DNA of 64,000 nucleotides. Origin: Pseudanabaena sp. FACHB-2040. GTDB lineage: Bacteria; Cyanobacteriota; Cyanobacteriia; Phormidesmidales; Phormidesmidaceae. The stretch is taken from the NCBI RefSeq assembly GCF_014696715.1, contig NZ_JACJQO010000015.1:62001-126000 (forward strand), in the 5' to 3' direction. Each line of letters starts with the position of its first letter. The stretch's first letter is position 1. Shown piece by piece: positions 18,406-25,175 of this stretch. Both the position numbers and the translations under genes were made by a program. The notes under the pieces are model-generated. The model searched no databases. It was not told the DNA's origin and saw only the letters and a list, made by a program, of their open reading frames with translations.

Positions 18406-18509
18406 TTTGATGAACGCAAAAAATTAACCCGTAGCTACCTCCTAAGCAAGAGTAGGTAGAGGGATTCAGCATAAAATGCTGAATCCCTCTATAATAAAGA
18501 GGTAGTCGC
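18406..18509 (+). promoter_or_regulatory. Leader of repeat unit 1 with 16-bp hairpin
   Basis: The leader shares a long block with that of unit 2, 471 bp downstream, beginning TTTGATGAACGCAAAAAATT. A perfect 16-bp stem with an AAA loop spans 18457-18491, ending 18 nt before the ATG of the small gene; the ribosome binding site AGAGG lies directly after the stem. Three base pairs of the stem differ from the copy in unit 2, and all three are compensated on the opposite arm. TATAAA-like elements upstream (18370-18385) may be promoter parts. Confidence 0.7.
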
Positions 18510-18752
18510 ATGTCTTCTGAATTAGAAGAATTGCTAATCCAGCGAAGCCAAACCTTAGTTCATATTCAGGAACTGCTTGGTCACATTTGCGGATTGATAA
18601 ACCTAATTACCTTGGAAGCTCAGAAAGTTCAGGAGACGGCTCAGAACCGACCCTCTACTTCGGTGGAACCTAGGATCTCGTACACTGGGGTCGAAGATAG
18701 CGCCATTTTCCCAAGCTGCTTGATCAACCCCAATACTGATTTAGACTGTTAA
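18510..18752 (+). CDS. Small paralogous protein, copy 1
   Basis: An 80-aa protein of unknown function. The first ~45 residues are helical and amphipathic (MSSELEELLIQRSQTLVH, LLGHICGLINLI), then a polar linker and a VEDSAI motif near the end. It shares its N-terminus almost exactly with the protein encoded 471 bp downstream, and conservation is higher at the N-terminus than in the linker. Its leader holds a strong hairpin just before the ribosome binding site, so translation or transcription is probably regulated. No signal peptide or membrane helix. It could be a small regulator or dimerising adaptor, but nothing shows this directly. Confidence 0.6.
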   Translation: MSSELEELLIQRSQTLVHIQELLGHICGLINLITLEAQKVQETAQNRPSTSVEPRISYTGVEDSAIFPSCLINPNTDLDC

Positions 18753-18876
18753 CTTCATAAAGCCTACTAGCCCAGCAATACCAACCTAGCCCTTCCTCAG
18801 TGCCTCGCAAACACCCTCACCTCTCATCTCAGCTCCAACTTTAGAGGTATGTGGAGGTGAAAGGCTTAGCGAAACG

Positions 18877-18980
18877 TTTGATGAACGCAAAAAATTAACC
18901 CGTAGTCATCCCCTAAGCAAGAGCAGATAGAAGACTTCAGCATAGGATGCTGAAGTCTTCTATCGTAGAGAGACATTTGC
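18877..18980 (+). promoter_or_regulatory. Leader of repeat unit 2 with 18-bp hairpin
   Basis: This is the second copy of the unit 1 leader, offset by 471 bp. A perfect 18-bp stem with a 3-nt AGG loop spans 18926-18964 and ends 16 nt before the ATG at 18981, with AGAGAG as the ribosome binding site. Compared with unit 1, three stem positions changed together with their partners, while the leader block near the left end is unchanged. Confidence 0.7.
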
Positions 18981-19217
18981 ATGTCTTCTGAACTAAAAGA
19001 ATTGCTAATCCAGCGAAGCCAAACCTTAGTTCATACTAAGGAACTGCTTGGTCGTATCCACGGCTTAATTGACCTAATTGTCTCAGAGGTTCAAAAAGAT
19101 CAGGAGGCAACTCAAGGCCTGCAGTCTGTCCCAGCAGAATCCACCAGCTCGTTTCTTATTTGGGTCGAGGATAGCGCCATTCCCCAAACTGGCCCAATAA
19201 ACCCGACACTGCTTTAG
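18981..19217 (+). CDS. Small paralogous protein, copy 2
   Basis: A 78-aa paralogue of the protein at 18510 (MSSELKELLIQRSQTLVH, LLGRIHGLIDLIVSEVQK, C-terminal VEDSAI). The two proteins differ mainly in the linker. Both open frames are intact and start-to-start spacing is exactly 471 bp, so this is a tandem duplication that has diverged while keeping the frame, which supports real translation. The function is unknown. Confidence 0.6.
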   Translation: MSSELKELLIQRSQTLVHTKELLGRIHGLIDLIVSEVQKDQEATQGLQSVPAESTSSFLIWVEDSAIPQTGPINPTLL

Positions 19218-19284
19218 ACCCTTAGCTACTACAAAGCTTGCCAGCTTCGGCAGCATTGCTTTGTCCCTTTCTCCGTGCTTACAG

Positions 19285-19319
19285 GCAAAACAAAACCCCA
19301 CCAGCAGAGCCAGCGGGGT
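19285..19319 (-). terminator. Terminator of the GlsB-like gene
   Basis: On the minus strand ACCCC at 19319-19315 pairs with GGGGT at 19299-19295 around an inner stem that needs G-T wobbles. It is followed by TTTTGTTTTG. It lies ~100 bp after the stop of the gene at 19417-19686. Confidence 0.5.
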
Positions 19320-19416
19320 CAACTTCTTCAGGTATATCTATCTCTAGCTGCAGTGCCCAATGATAGGTACAGTTTTACTTGTACTGCCAGTCATGAGCGG
19401 CTGTTTTAGCTCACCT

Positions 19417-19686
19417 TTAGTAGGCTCTGCGGGCAAAAGCATAGTAGAGCCAAAGAGCAAGAACAGCACCCAGAACTGCAACTACGACGCCGCCGAGACT
19501 CAATCCGGCCGAGGTCAGGGCTAACGTTCCTGTTGTCAGCAGAGCGTACAAGCTACCGCCAATAAAAGCACCCACAATACCCAGGATCAGGGTTCCGACA
19601 ATGCCGCCGCTCTGGTGGCCGGGGTAGATCGCCTTTGCGATCGCACCTGCAATCAAACCTAATACGATCCAAGCCAGAATGTTCAT
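19417..19686 (-). CDS. GlsB/YeaQ/YmgE-family stress membrane protein
   Basis: An 89-aa inner-membrane protein of the transglycosylase-associated (YeaQ/GlsB) family. Three hydrophobic glycine-rich segments are seen (WIVLGLIAGAIAKAI, IVGTLILGIVGAFIGG, VVVAVLGAVLALWLYYAF), and the first ends with the family signature P-G-H-Q-SGG. A GGAGG site is 5-6 bp upstream of the ATG. Family members are induced by general or acid stress; the molecular role is unknown. It is transcribed alone, with its own terminator-like hairpin downstream. Confidence 0.9.
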   Translation of the reverse strand: MNILAWIVLGLIAGAIAKAIYPGHQSGGIVGTLILGIVGAFIGGSLYALLTTGTLALTSAGLSLGGVVVAVLGAVLALWLYYAFARRAY

Positions 19687-19998
19687 TGGTTTCCTCCAGT
19701 GTAAAACGCTCTAGAAGTCAACAGGCAATCTCAATCGATTACATCAATATGATTGGATATGACTAGAAGCGTTTGTTGTTTATATGGCTGTTTATCGGTC
19801 AATTAAAAAGCAGTTGTATGCCGCTTTCTTATGTTTATTAGCTTATTAGCGGCAAGGAGAAATTTTGACTATCCAAAGACGGAAAGCGAGCTGAGCACAA
19901 AGTATGATAGCTAGCCGCCCCTAAGACTGAGACAGCTTAACTGCAGCCCCCAACTAAAGAAAGACGATAGAGCGCATCTCTGCACCTGGCTGTCTCCT
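19687..19998. other. Intergenic region upstream of the GlsB-like gene
   Basis: About 310 bp with no gene. It should contain the minus-strand promoter of the GlsB-like gene and the 3' flank of the YchJ gene. It is AT-rich near 19740-19830. I see no confident promoter or repeat. Confidence 0.4.
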
Positions 19999-20475
19999 TT
20001 ACCCCCGTCCATGACAGAGCTTAAACTTCTTGCCACTGCCGCACCAGCAAGGCGCACTACGCTGAGGAGCTAGAGGCGGCAACAGGTCGCCCTCCAGATA
20101 GAGCCAGCGACCTTTATGTTTGACAAAGCGAGACTTCTCGTGGAGCTGAGCCACAGTTGTCGTGCCGTAAAGGGCGACAAATTCAACAGTCCCAGTTTCA
20201 TCTGAGGGCTGTCCTGCATTGGCCTCCAAAATAGAGAGCCCTCGCCAAGTCGTGTTTTGGCAATTTTGGCGCAGCTTGTCGAGATCGCCAAGCCGACGCT
20301 TGCTAGGGTGATGAGTCGCCAAGAGATAGTCTGCATTGCTATTGACATAGGCTGTGTAGCGAGAGCGCATGAGTGCCTCAGCCGTCGGAGGCTGGGCCGT
20401 GCCCTGCAGATAGGGTTCGCAGCAGGCTGCGTAGCTTTTGAGACTGCCACAGGGGCAGGGAGAGCTTTCTATCAT
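19999..20475 (-). CDS. YchJ-family SEC-C motif protein
   Basis: A 158-aa protein of the YchJ (UPF0225) family. A SEC-C zinc motif is present at each end: CPCGSLKSYAACC at ~7-19 and CWCGSGKKFKLCHGRG at the C-terminus. The middle has the family's MRSRYTAYV and TWRGLSIL patterns, with the fold of an NTF2-like domain. The biochemical function is unknown, though SEC-C motifs bind zinc and ribosome- or SecB-type partners. Its ATG overlaps the stop of the exonuclease gene by 4 bp (ATGA), so it is translationally coupled to it. Confidence 0.92.
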   Translation of the reverse strand: MIESSPCPCGSLKSYAACCEPYLQGTAQPPTAEALMRSRYTAYVNSNADYLLATHHPSKRRLGDLDKLRQNCQNTTWRGLSILEANAGQPSDETGTVEFVALYGTTTVAQLHEKSRFVKHKGRWLYLEGDLLPPLAPQRSAPCWCGSGKKFKLCHGRG

Positions 20476-21011
20476 CTGCAGGCTCTCCCGCTTGCAGCTT
20501 TTGACTGGTTAGCTGAAATCACAATGCGGGCGCAGGCCTCAGCATCTGATAAGGCATCGTGGTGTTTCAGCGGAATGCCCAAATACTCACAAACGTTGGG
20601 AAGCTTCGTTGGTCGAATATTCCAGGTATCCCTTGCCAGTTTGACGGTGCAGATAAAGGCTGAGCTAGGCGGGGTGAGGTTATGAGCATTGCAGCAGGCA
20701 GAGAGCACACCGCGATCAAAAGAGGCGTTGTGCGCCGCCAGAAAATCGACCCCTTCAAACATAGGTTCAAGGGTGGGCCATAGCTCTGCAAAGCTGGGCT
20801 CTCCTGCCACGTCACGCCAGGCAATACCGTGGATATAGGTAAACTCAATGTGCTGCCGAGGCGGACGGATCAGATAGTGAACTTTATCGACCACTTTGCC
20901 CTCCTCAACTCGAACCAGCCCAATAGAGCAGGCACTGTCTCTACAGCGATCTGCCGTTTCAAAGTCTATCGCGACAAAATTGTCCATAGGGCTGGGGCTA
21001 AGGGCGCTCAT
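20472..21011 (-). CDS. DnaQ-like 3'-5' exonuclease
   Basis: A 179-aa DEDDh exonuclease. ExoI is VAIDFETAD (Asp and Glu), ExoII is AAHNASFDRGVL, and ExoIII is HHDALSDAEACA, with the catalytic histidine in the HDALSDA motif. It lacks a helicase or polymerase domain and so acts as a stand-alone single-strand DNA or RNA trimming enzyme. The start may instead be the methionine of MDNFVAIDFETAD (20987); neither start has a strong ribosome binding site. It is coupled to the following YchJ gene. Confidence 0.9.
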   Translation of the reverse strand: MSALSPSPMDNFVAIDFETADRCRDSACSIGLVRVEEGKVVDKVHYLIRPPRQHIEFTYIHGIAWRDVAGEPSFAELWPTLEPMFEGVDFLAAHNASFDRGVLSACCNAHNLTPPSSAFICTVKLARDTWNIRPTKLPNVCEYLGIPLKHHDALSDAEACARIVISANQSKAASGRACR

Positions 21012-21125
21012 GCTGCCGTTGAGATAGGTGTGATAACTTCTTAGCTTAAACCAAGCTTCGCTTCCCTCCTAGAGCCTGTCTTTCAAGCTCCAAAAGTTTT
21101 GTCAGTTCATTTAGAGGGAAAGGGG

Positions 21126-21527
21126 TTAGGTCACTTTTGCGGGAGAGCTGTCGGAAAATCTCTGGACGTAGACTGCCACACCATAAAGCAGCCCAAGCAA
21201 TCCGCAGCCAAAAATGAGGCTCTGAGAGAGGGGGGAGTGAAACGTATACAGGGGGTGGTTTTCCAGCGCTTTGTGAAGCCCTGCATGAATCACCCAAAAA
21301 GCGGCAAAAACAGCTCTTGATCCGGCGCGAATGCTGAGGTTGTCGTTAAAAGTCAGCCAAAATAAAACGGCCAGTAAGGGCACATGAATGGCTACAAAGG
21401 CAGTCGAGGCCGTTGGTTCGGGCAGACTGCGTAAAATATAGAGCAGCCGCCACTCAGACTGTGTTACGGCATCGAGTTCGTGGGTGGCTAAGGTAGCAAA
21501 CCCGAGGTTAAAAATGAGGTCTTTCAC
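21126..21527 (-). CDS. DUF6713-like small membrane protein
   Basis: A 133-aa protein with about four hydrophobic segments (FVAIHVPLLAVLFWLTF, AVFAAFWVIHAGLHKAL, LIFGCGLLGLLYGVAVYV). The THELDAVTQSEWRLL motif near the N-terminus and conserved HVP and HAGLH histidines resemble DUF6713 proteins. Its ATG overlaps the stop of the phosphatase gene by 4 bp, and it is the last gene of the arsenic cluster. The conserved histidines and glutamates at the membrane hint at metal or cofactor binding (inference). Confidence 0.65.
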   Translation of the reverse strand: MKDLIFNLGFATLATHELDAVTQSEWRLLYILRSLPEPTASTAFVAIHVPLLAVLFWLTFNDNLSIRAGSRAVFAAFWVIHAGLHKALENHPLYTFHSPLSQSLIFGCGLLGLLYGVAVYVQRFSDSSPAKVT

Positions 21528-21967
21528 GGCTGTAGCTCCCGTAAAAACGCAACTTGTGCTTCTCTTAACTTTACCGCTGGGTTCGCTTGAAGGATCTGAT
21601 TTAGGGCATTTTCAGCGGTCGCCCCAGTAGCGATGAGGTAGGCTGCTAGCAACGTGCCGGTGCGCCGTCTACCGCTGGTGCAGTGGACCGCAACAGCGTG
21701 AGAACGGGCATTTTCAGCGTCTACAAATTGCCTGAATTGCTCGGCCTGCTCTTGTGTTGGCGCAGTGCCGCCTGTGGTCGGTAGCCATAGGTAAGGCATA
21801 TTTGAGGCGGCATACAGATCCAGGTTGGCCGCATCGTCCATAACTGATACTATCGCACCAATCCCGGCAGTCTTCAGGGCTGAGATCTCCTCTGCGGTCG
21901 GCCTGCGAACCCCAGCCAGTTTACCGGGAATGACCCACCACAGGTTTTCGGTAATCGGTTGTTCCAC
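21524..21967 (-). CDS. Dual-specificity phosphatase-like protein
   Basis: A 147-aa protein tyrosine phosphatase of the dual-specificity type. The P-loop signature HCTSGRRRTG (HCx5RT, Cys ~94) is intact, and an Asp in VMDDAANLD is a candidate general acid. It resembles the short bacterial DSP proteins that share a fold with arsenate reductases but use phosphoprotein or phosphoinositide substrates. It follows arsH by 12 bp and overlaps the next gene by ATGA, so it belongs to the arsenic operon. An arsenate-reductase role is conceivable because of the neighbours but the motif is not that of ArsC (inference). Confidence 0.78.
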   Translation of the reverse strand: MEQPITENLWWVIPGKLAGVRRPTAEEISALKTAGIGAIVSVMDDAANLDLYAASNMPYLWLPTTGGTAPTQEQAEQFRQFVDAENARSHAVAVHCTSGRRRTGTLLAAYLIATGATAENALNQILQANPAVKLREAQVAFLRELQP

Positions 21968-21979
21968 GCTAAGGGCTCC

Positions 21980-22624
21980 CTAGCTTAGGGCCTGTTGAGC
22001 GGTTTCTGCCACCGCTTTGGCGGCTCTTTCCTTACGTTCGCTGTAGCGGTCGGTCAACTCTTCTACCTGCTCCCGCAGCAGCAGGGTAAAGCGGTAAAGC
22101 TCCTCCATGACATCCACCACGCGATCGCGGTAGGGCGAGTCTTTCATAGTGCCGTCTTCGTTAAACTCCTGATAGGCTTTGGCCACAGAAGACTGGTTGG
22201 GAATGGTAAACATCCGCATCCAGCGGCCCAAAATTCGCATGGTGTTGACAGCGTTGAAGGACTGAGAACCGCCTGAAACTTGCATAACGGCCAACGTTCT
22301 GCCCTGGGTCGGGCGCATCGCTCCCATCGTTAGAGGAATCCAGTCGATCTGGGTTTTCATCAGGCCAGAGATGTTGCCGTGCAGCTCGGGGCTAGACCAC
22401 ACCTGCCCTTCCGACCAGAGAGACAGTTCGCGCAGCTCCTGCACTTTGGGGTGGGTATCGGGTTCAGCACCATGCAGCGGCAGCCCTCGCGGGTCAAAGA
22501 ATTTCACTTCGGCTCCAAAACCCTCGATAATGCGTGCGGCTTCCTCTGCCAGCAGGCGGCTGTAGGAGCGCTCACGCAAAGAGCCATAGAGAAACAGAAT
22601 TCGGGGGGGATGATCAAAGCTCAT
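21980..22624 (-). CDS. arsH: Arsenical resistance flavoprotein ArsH
   Basis: A 214-aa NADPH-dependent FMN reductase. The N-terminal [22 protein letters not shown] is the phosphate-binding segment of the flavodoxin-like fold. [20 protein letters not shown] and [14 protein letters not shown] match ArsH. Length is normal. ArsH oxidises trivalent methyl- and aryl-arsenicals to less toxic pentavalent forms in the cytoplasm. It lies 17 bp downstream of arsI in the same minus-strand operon. Confidence 0.93.
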   Translation of the reverse strand: MSFDHPPRILFLYGSLRERSYSRLLAEEAARIIEGFGAEVKFFDPRGLPLHGAEPDTHPKVQELRELSLWSEGQVWSSPELHGNISGLMKTQIDWIPLTMGAMRPTQGRTLAVMQVSGGSQSFNAVNTMRILGRWMRMFTIPNQSSVAKAYQEFNEDGTMKDSPYRDRVVDVMEELYRFTLLLREQVEELTDRYSERKERAAKAVAETAQQALS

Positions 22625-22641
22625 AGTAGATTCAAGGTAAA

Positions 22642-23082
22642 TTAACTGCAGCAGGTTGATTTGACCTGCGCCGCCGCAGGCGTCACATTTTTTTCGGGGG
22701 CCGTGTCAGCGACTTTGACCACAAAGATTTCCCAGCGGTTGCCGTCGGGGTCGCTCACCCAAACCTTGTCCTGCAGAGCATAGCAGCAGTCGGTGTCGCG
22801 TTCCTCTAAAGTGGCTAGTCCAGCCGACTGAAGACGTGCGATCGCAACCCCGACCGCTGCCGAACTGTCCACTTGAATGCCCAAGTGAGACAGCGCCCCA
22901 TGAGCCGCCAGAGCATCGCTGACGTTAAGCGTCAGATTCAGCCCCGGATTTTCCACATCAAACTTGGCATAGTCAGCCTTGTGCTTAACCGGAGCTACCC
23001 CAAACAGCGCCTGATAAAACTCAATAGACCGATTCAGATCAGTTACCCGCAACGCCACATGCGTCTTAAAGCTGGCCATCAT
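22642..23082 (-). CDS. arsI: ArsI/CadI-family C-As lyase
   Basis: A 146-aa vicinal-oxygen-chelate enzyme. Metal-ligand candidates are His in HVALRV, His in HLGIQV and Glu in EIFVV. The vicinal cysteines of the TDCCYA motif (~98-99) bind trivalent organoarsenicals in this family, and a second CC pair is present in the C-terminal STCCS. ArsI is an Fe(II) dioxygenase that breaks the carbon-arsenic bond. A methionine one codon further in (MASF) is an equal start. It is first in the operon arsI-arsH-phosphatase-membrane protein, with arsR located 240 bp upstream across a repeat element. Confidence 0.92.
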   Translation of the reverse strand: MMASFKTHVALRVTDLNRSIEFYQALFGVAPVKHKADYAKFDVENPGLNLTLNVSDALAAHGALSHLGIQVDSSAAVGVAIARLQSAGLATLEERDTDCCYALQDKVWVSDPDGNRWEIFVVKVADTAPEKNVTPAAAQVKSTCCS

Positions 23083-23171
23083 AGACTCCTCAAGTATTTC
23101 TAGAAAAACCGAAACAAATGGCTAAAAAACGAACCGATATTTTGCTCCCCGCACCCCCACTCCCCAGTCAA

Positions 23172-23281
23172 GTAGGTTAGGTTAAGCCCAGCGAAACTCA
23201 ACATTGGAAGAGGCTTTCAGGTTTTGCCACAGCTCAACCCAATCGGTTGGGCTGTGGGTCGCTGCGCTGACGCCAACCTAC
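23172..23281. repeat. Palindromic interspersed repeat between arsR and arsI
   Basis: An imperfect inverted repeat: GTAGGTT at 23172-23178 and AACCTAC at 23275-23281. The arms continue with related but diverged sequence around AGCGAAACTCAAC and GGTCGCTGCGC. Inside is a 13-bp hairpin with one G-T pair (23227-23239 with 23245-23257). The pattern GTAGGTTGGGTTGAGCGTAG is a well-known cyanobacterial repeat family, so this is probably a decayed member. Confidence 0.65.
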
Positions 23282-23322
23282 TAGGCTTTCCCTGCGTCTC
23301 CGCGTCCTTTACCCAGTGGCCA

Positions 23323-23685
23323 TCAGCAGTCCAAACATCCCTCCTCCATCTCAACCACCTGATTGCGAGTGCAGCACTCCTCAAACAGAAAGTCGATCAG
23401 GTACTTCAAGGTTTCCGAGCGAACGCTGTACCAAATCCACTGCCGATCCTTCTCTGCCATCACCACATTGACCTGGCGCAACTTGTCCAGGTGGTGAGAC
23501 AGCGTCGCCCCGGCAATGCCCAGCTCTTTTTGAATCTCGCCCACAGGTAAACCCTTGGGGTAGGCCGACAGCAGCAGTCGCACAATCTTCAGCCGCGACG
23601 GTTGTCCCAACGCTGCAAAGGTAGCGGCAATGCTGTCTAGAGCGGGGTCGTCAAGGGTGGGGTGAGCAGTATCTAGCTTTTTCAT
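23323..23685 (-). CDS. arsR: ArsR/SmtB-family repressor
   Basis: A 120-aa winged-helix metalloregulator. The recognition helix region is LGIAGATLSHHLDKLR, and ADQPSRLKIVRLL (here GQPSRLKIVRLL) is the usual N-terminal core. The C-terminus is cysteine-rich (EECCTRNQ, EGCLDC), a place where several ArsR variants bind As(III). It would repress its own promoter and possibly the arsI operon 240 bp downstream on the same strand. Arsenite or organoarsenite binding would relieve this (inference from neighbours). Confidence 0.9.
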   Translation of the reverse strand: MKKLDTAHPTLDDPALDSIAATFAALGQPSRLKIVRLLLSAYPKGLPVGEIQKELGIAGATLSHHLDKLRQVNVVMAEKDRQWIWYSVRSETLKYLIDFLFEECCTRNQVVEMEEGCLDC

Positions 23686-23875
23686 GTTTCTATAATTATC
23701 GAAATAAGTTTGCCCGTCAAGCCTTCAGCGATAGGTCAAAGCTTTGACAAAGGTGCGATCGCATTTGCAGAAAGCGGCAAGGGGAATGGTCGTTTGCTGC
23801 CTGGTACGGCAGAGGCCGCGGGGCGACACTGGATACATCACACAAGCAAACCCCCTTCGTAAAGGACTTTTCTCC

Positions 23876-24349
23876 ATGCTTCATCATGTTTCTATCGCTG
23901 TTGAAAACACCGCTCGCGTAGCTGGCATTTTGGCAGAGGTAATGGGCGGTCAGGCGTTCGATTTTCCCGTTCACCCCAATTCCTACATTGTGTTGAATGG
24001 CGACCAGTACGGTACAGCCATTGAGGTACTGCCGGCAAACACAGCTTGGGTCGCCGGAGAAGTAGAGGCCGAAGTCGCCTCAATGCCCACAGCCCCCTTT
24101 ACACCGACCCACGTAGCCATGTCGGTGCCGATCAGCCTTGAGGCAATCAAAGCCATTGGTGTGCGGGAAGGTTGGCTGGTGCGGCTGTGCGATCGCGGCC
24201 CCTTCCACGTAGTCGAGCTGTGGCTCGAAAATCGCGTCATGGTCGAGCTGCTGCCAGAAGAGATCGCGGCTCAGTACCTCGGATTTATGACGCTTGCGAA
24301 TCTCACGGCCTTCGTCGAGCAGGCCAAAGCAGCAGTTGGGGCTTCATAA
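23876..24349 (+). CDS. VOC-superfamily (glyoxalase-like) protein
   Basis: A 157-aa protein with two beta-alpha-beta-beta-beta units of the vicinal-oxygen-chelate fold (MLHHVSIAVENTARVAGILA and the second repeat from PTHVAMSVP). The start MLHHVS was chosen because AAAGGA lies ~9 bp upstream; an open frame continues further upstream but has no family support. Candidate metal ligands are His3/His4 and His in PTHVAMS, with Glu in VMVELLPEE. The substrate is unknown. It is divergent from arsR and ends in a strong terminator. The arsenic link is only by position. Confidence 0.75.
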   Translation: MLHHVSIAVENTARVAGILAEVMGGQAFDFPVHPNSYIVLNGDQYGTAIEVLPANTAWVAGEVEAEVASMPTAPFTPTHVAMSVPISLEAIKAIGVREGWLVRLCDRGPFHVVELWLENRVMVELLPEEIAAQYLGFMTLANLTAFVEQAKAAVGAS

Positions 24350-24393
24350 AAAGCTTCATAGGGAGTTAAGGCTACAAGGCCAATAAGTTACTG

Positions 24394-24420
24394 CCCCCGG
24401 TGGAGCACCGGGGGTTTTTT
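24394..24420 (+). terminator. Intrinsic terminator of the VOC gene
   Basis: CCCCCGGTG at 24394-24402 pairs perfectly with CACCGGGGG at 24406-24414 around a GAG loop, followed by six T. It lies 45 bp after the stop of the VOC protein gene. Confidence 0.95.
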
Positions 24421-24462
24421 GAATTTCAGGAGAGTTGCTCAAGAGGGTTCTGTAAACTGATT

Positions 24463-24510
24463 ATGACAATGAAACATGTCATTGACAATTTAATTTGGCA
24501 CGATTAGCAT
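24463..24510 (+). promoter_or_regulatory. Candidate promoter with inverted repeat before the MerR-like gene
   Basis: ATGACA at 24463-24468 and TGTCAT at 24477-24482 form an inverted repeat with an 8-bp spacer. TTGACA at 24482-24487 and TAGCAT at 24505-24510 fit a sigma-70 promoter with a 17-bp spacer. The ATG at 24517 would then be at or near the transcription start, so the mRNA would be leaderless or nearly so. Recognised by eye only. Confidence 0.45.
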
Positions 24511-24516
24511 AGGTCC

Positions 24517-25164
24517 ATGAGCATATTGCAGCAGTTAGCCCAAGGGGAGCGCCGGTGGCCCCTAGAGGAGTTTGTTGACGTGGCCAACCAACTCCTGCCC
24601 CAGTACCTGCCCCAGCAGGAACCGGATAGCCGGATGCAAGATGCCGTCAATCCTCGGCTGGTGCGCCACTACGCCACCCAAGGATTGCTCGACAAGCCCT
24701 ATAAGCAAGGCCGGGAGGCGCGCTATGCCTATCGCCATCTACTGCAGCTGCTGCTGCTCAAGAAACTGCTGGCCGCAGGCTACAGTGTCGGCTCTTTAAC
24801 AAACCTGACCCTTAATAAGCCCGATGGTGAGCTAGAAGCCTTGCTCTTAGGCGGGGCTAAGCTCACGGTCGAAACCGCTAATCCAGCGCTGGCCTTTCTA
24901 TCTCAGGTGCGTCAACGTTCGACTTCAGCCCTACCTGCGGCTCCGGCCAGCTCAGATCGAGCTAGCGCGGCGGCCCCAACCCCTGCTGGGAGGGCTGTAT
25001 TCACAGAAGCATCGCCATCCCCTACCCAATGGGCGCGGATTGATCTACTGCCTGGGCTAGAACTGCACGTCCGCCAAGACTTTGCCGTTCCCACCAGCCC
25101 CCAAGAACGAGATGCGCTGCTGCAGCTCATTGCTCAACGACTAACCGACCTTCATTTTTCCTAG
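24517..25164 (+). CDS. MerR-like transcription regulator
   Basis: A 215-aa protein. Residues ~25-95 match a MerR-type winged helix (NPRLVRHYATQGLLDKP, ARYAYRHLLQLLLLKKLLAAGYS), set ~20 residues deeper than usual behind an N-terminal extension. After it come an Ala/Ser/Pro-rich linker (~125-165) and a C-terminal segment (IDLLPGLELHVRQDF) that I do not recognise. The neighbour, 11 bp downstream, encodes a VWA protein, so the pair is an operon. No metal-binding cysteines are present. The C-terminal segment may sense the VWA partner or a ligand (inference). Confidence 0.75.
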   Translation: MSILQQLAQGERRWPLEEFVDVANQLLPQYLPQQEPDSRMQDAVNPRLVRHYATQGLLDKPYKQGREARYAYRHLLQLLLLKKLLAAGYSVGSLTNLTLNKPDGELEALLLGGAKLTVETANPALAFLSQVRQRSTSALPAAPASSDRASAAAPTPAGRAVFTEASPSPTQWARIDLLPGLELHVRQDFAVPTSPQERDALLQLIAQRLTDLHFS

Positions 25165-25175
25165 AGACCCTCTCC

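Noticed and set aside
18926-18964. Hairpins at 18.4-19 kb as ordinary transcription terminators
   Set aside because: No T-run follows either stem, and each lies directly before a ribosome binding site and start codon.
21524-21967. Arsenate reductase ArsC
   Set aside because: The HCTSGRRRTG loop is a dual-specificity phosphatase signature, not the ArsC one; the arsenic link is only by position.
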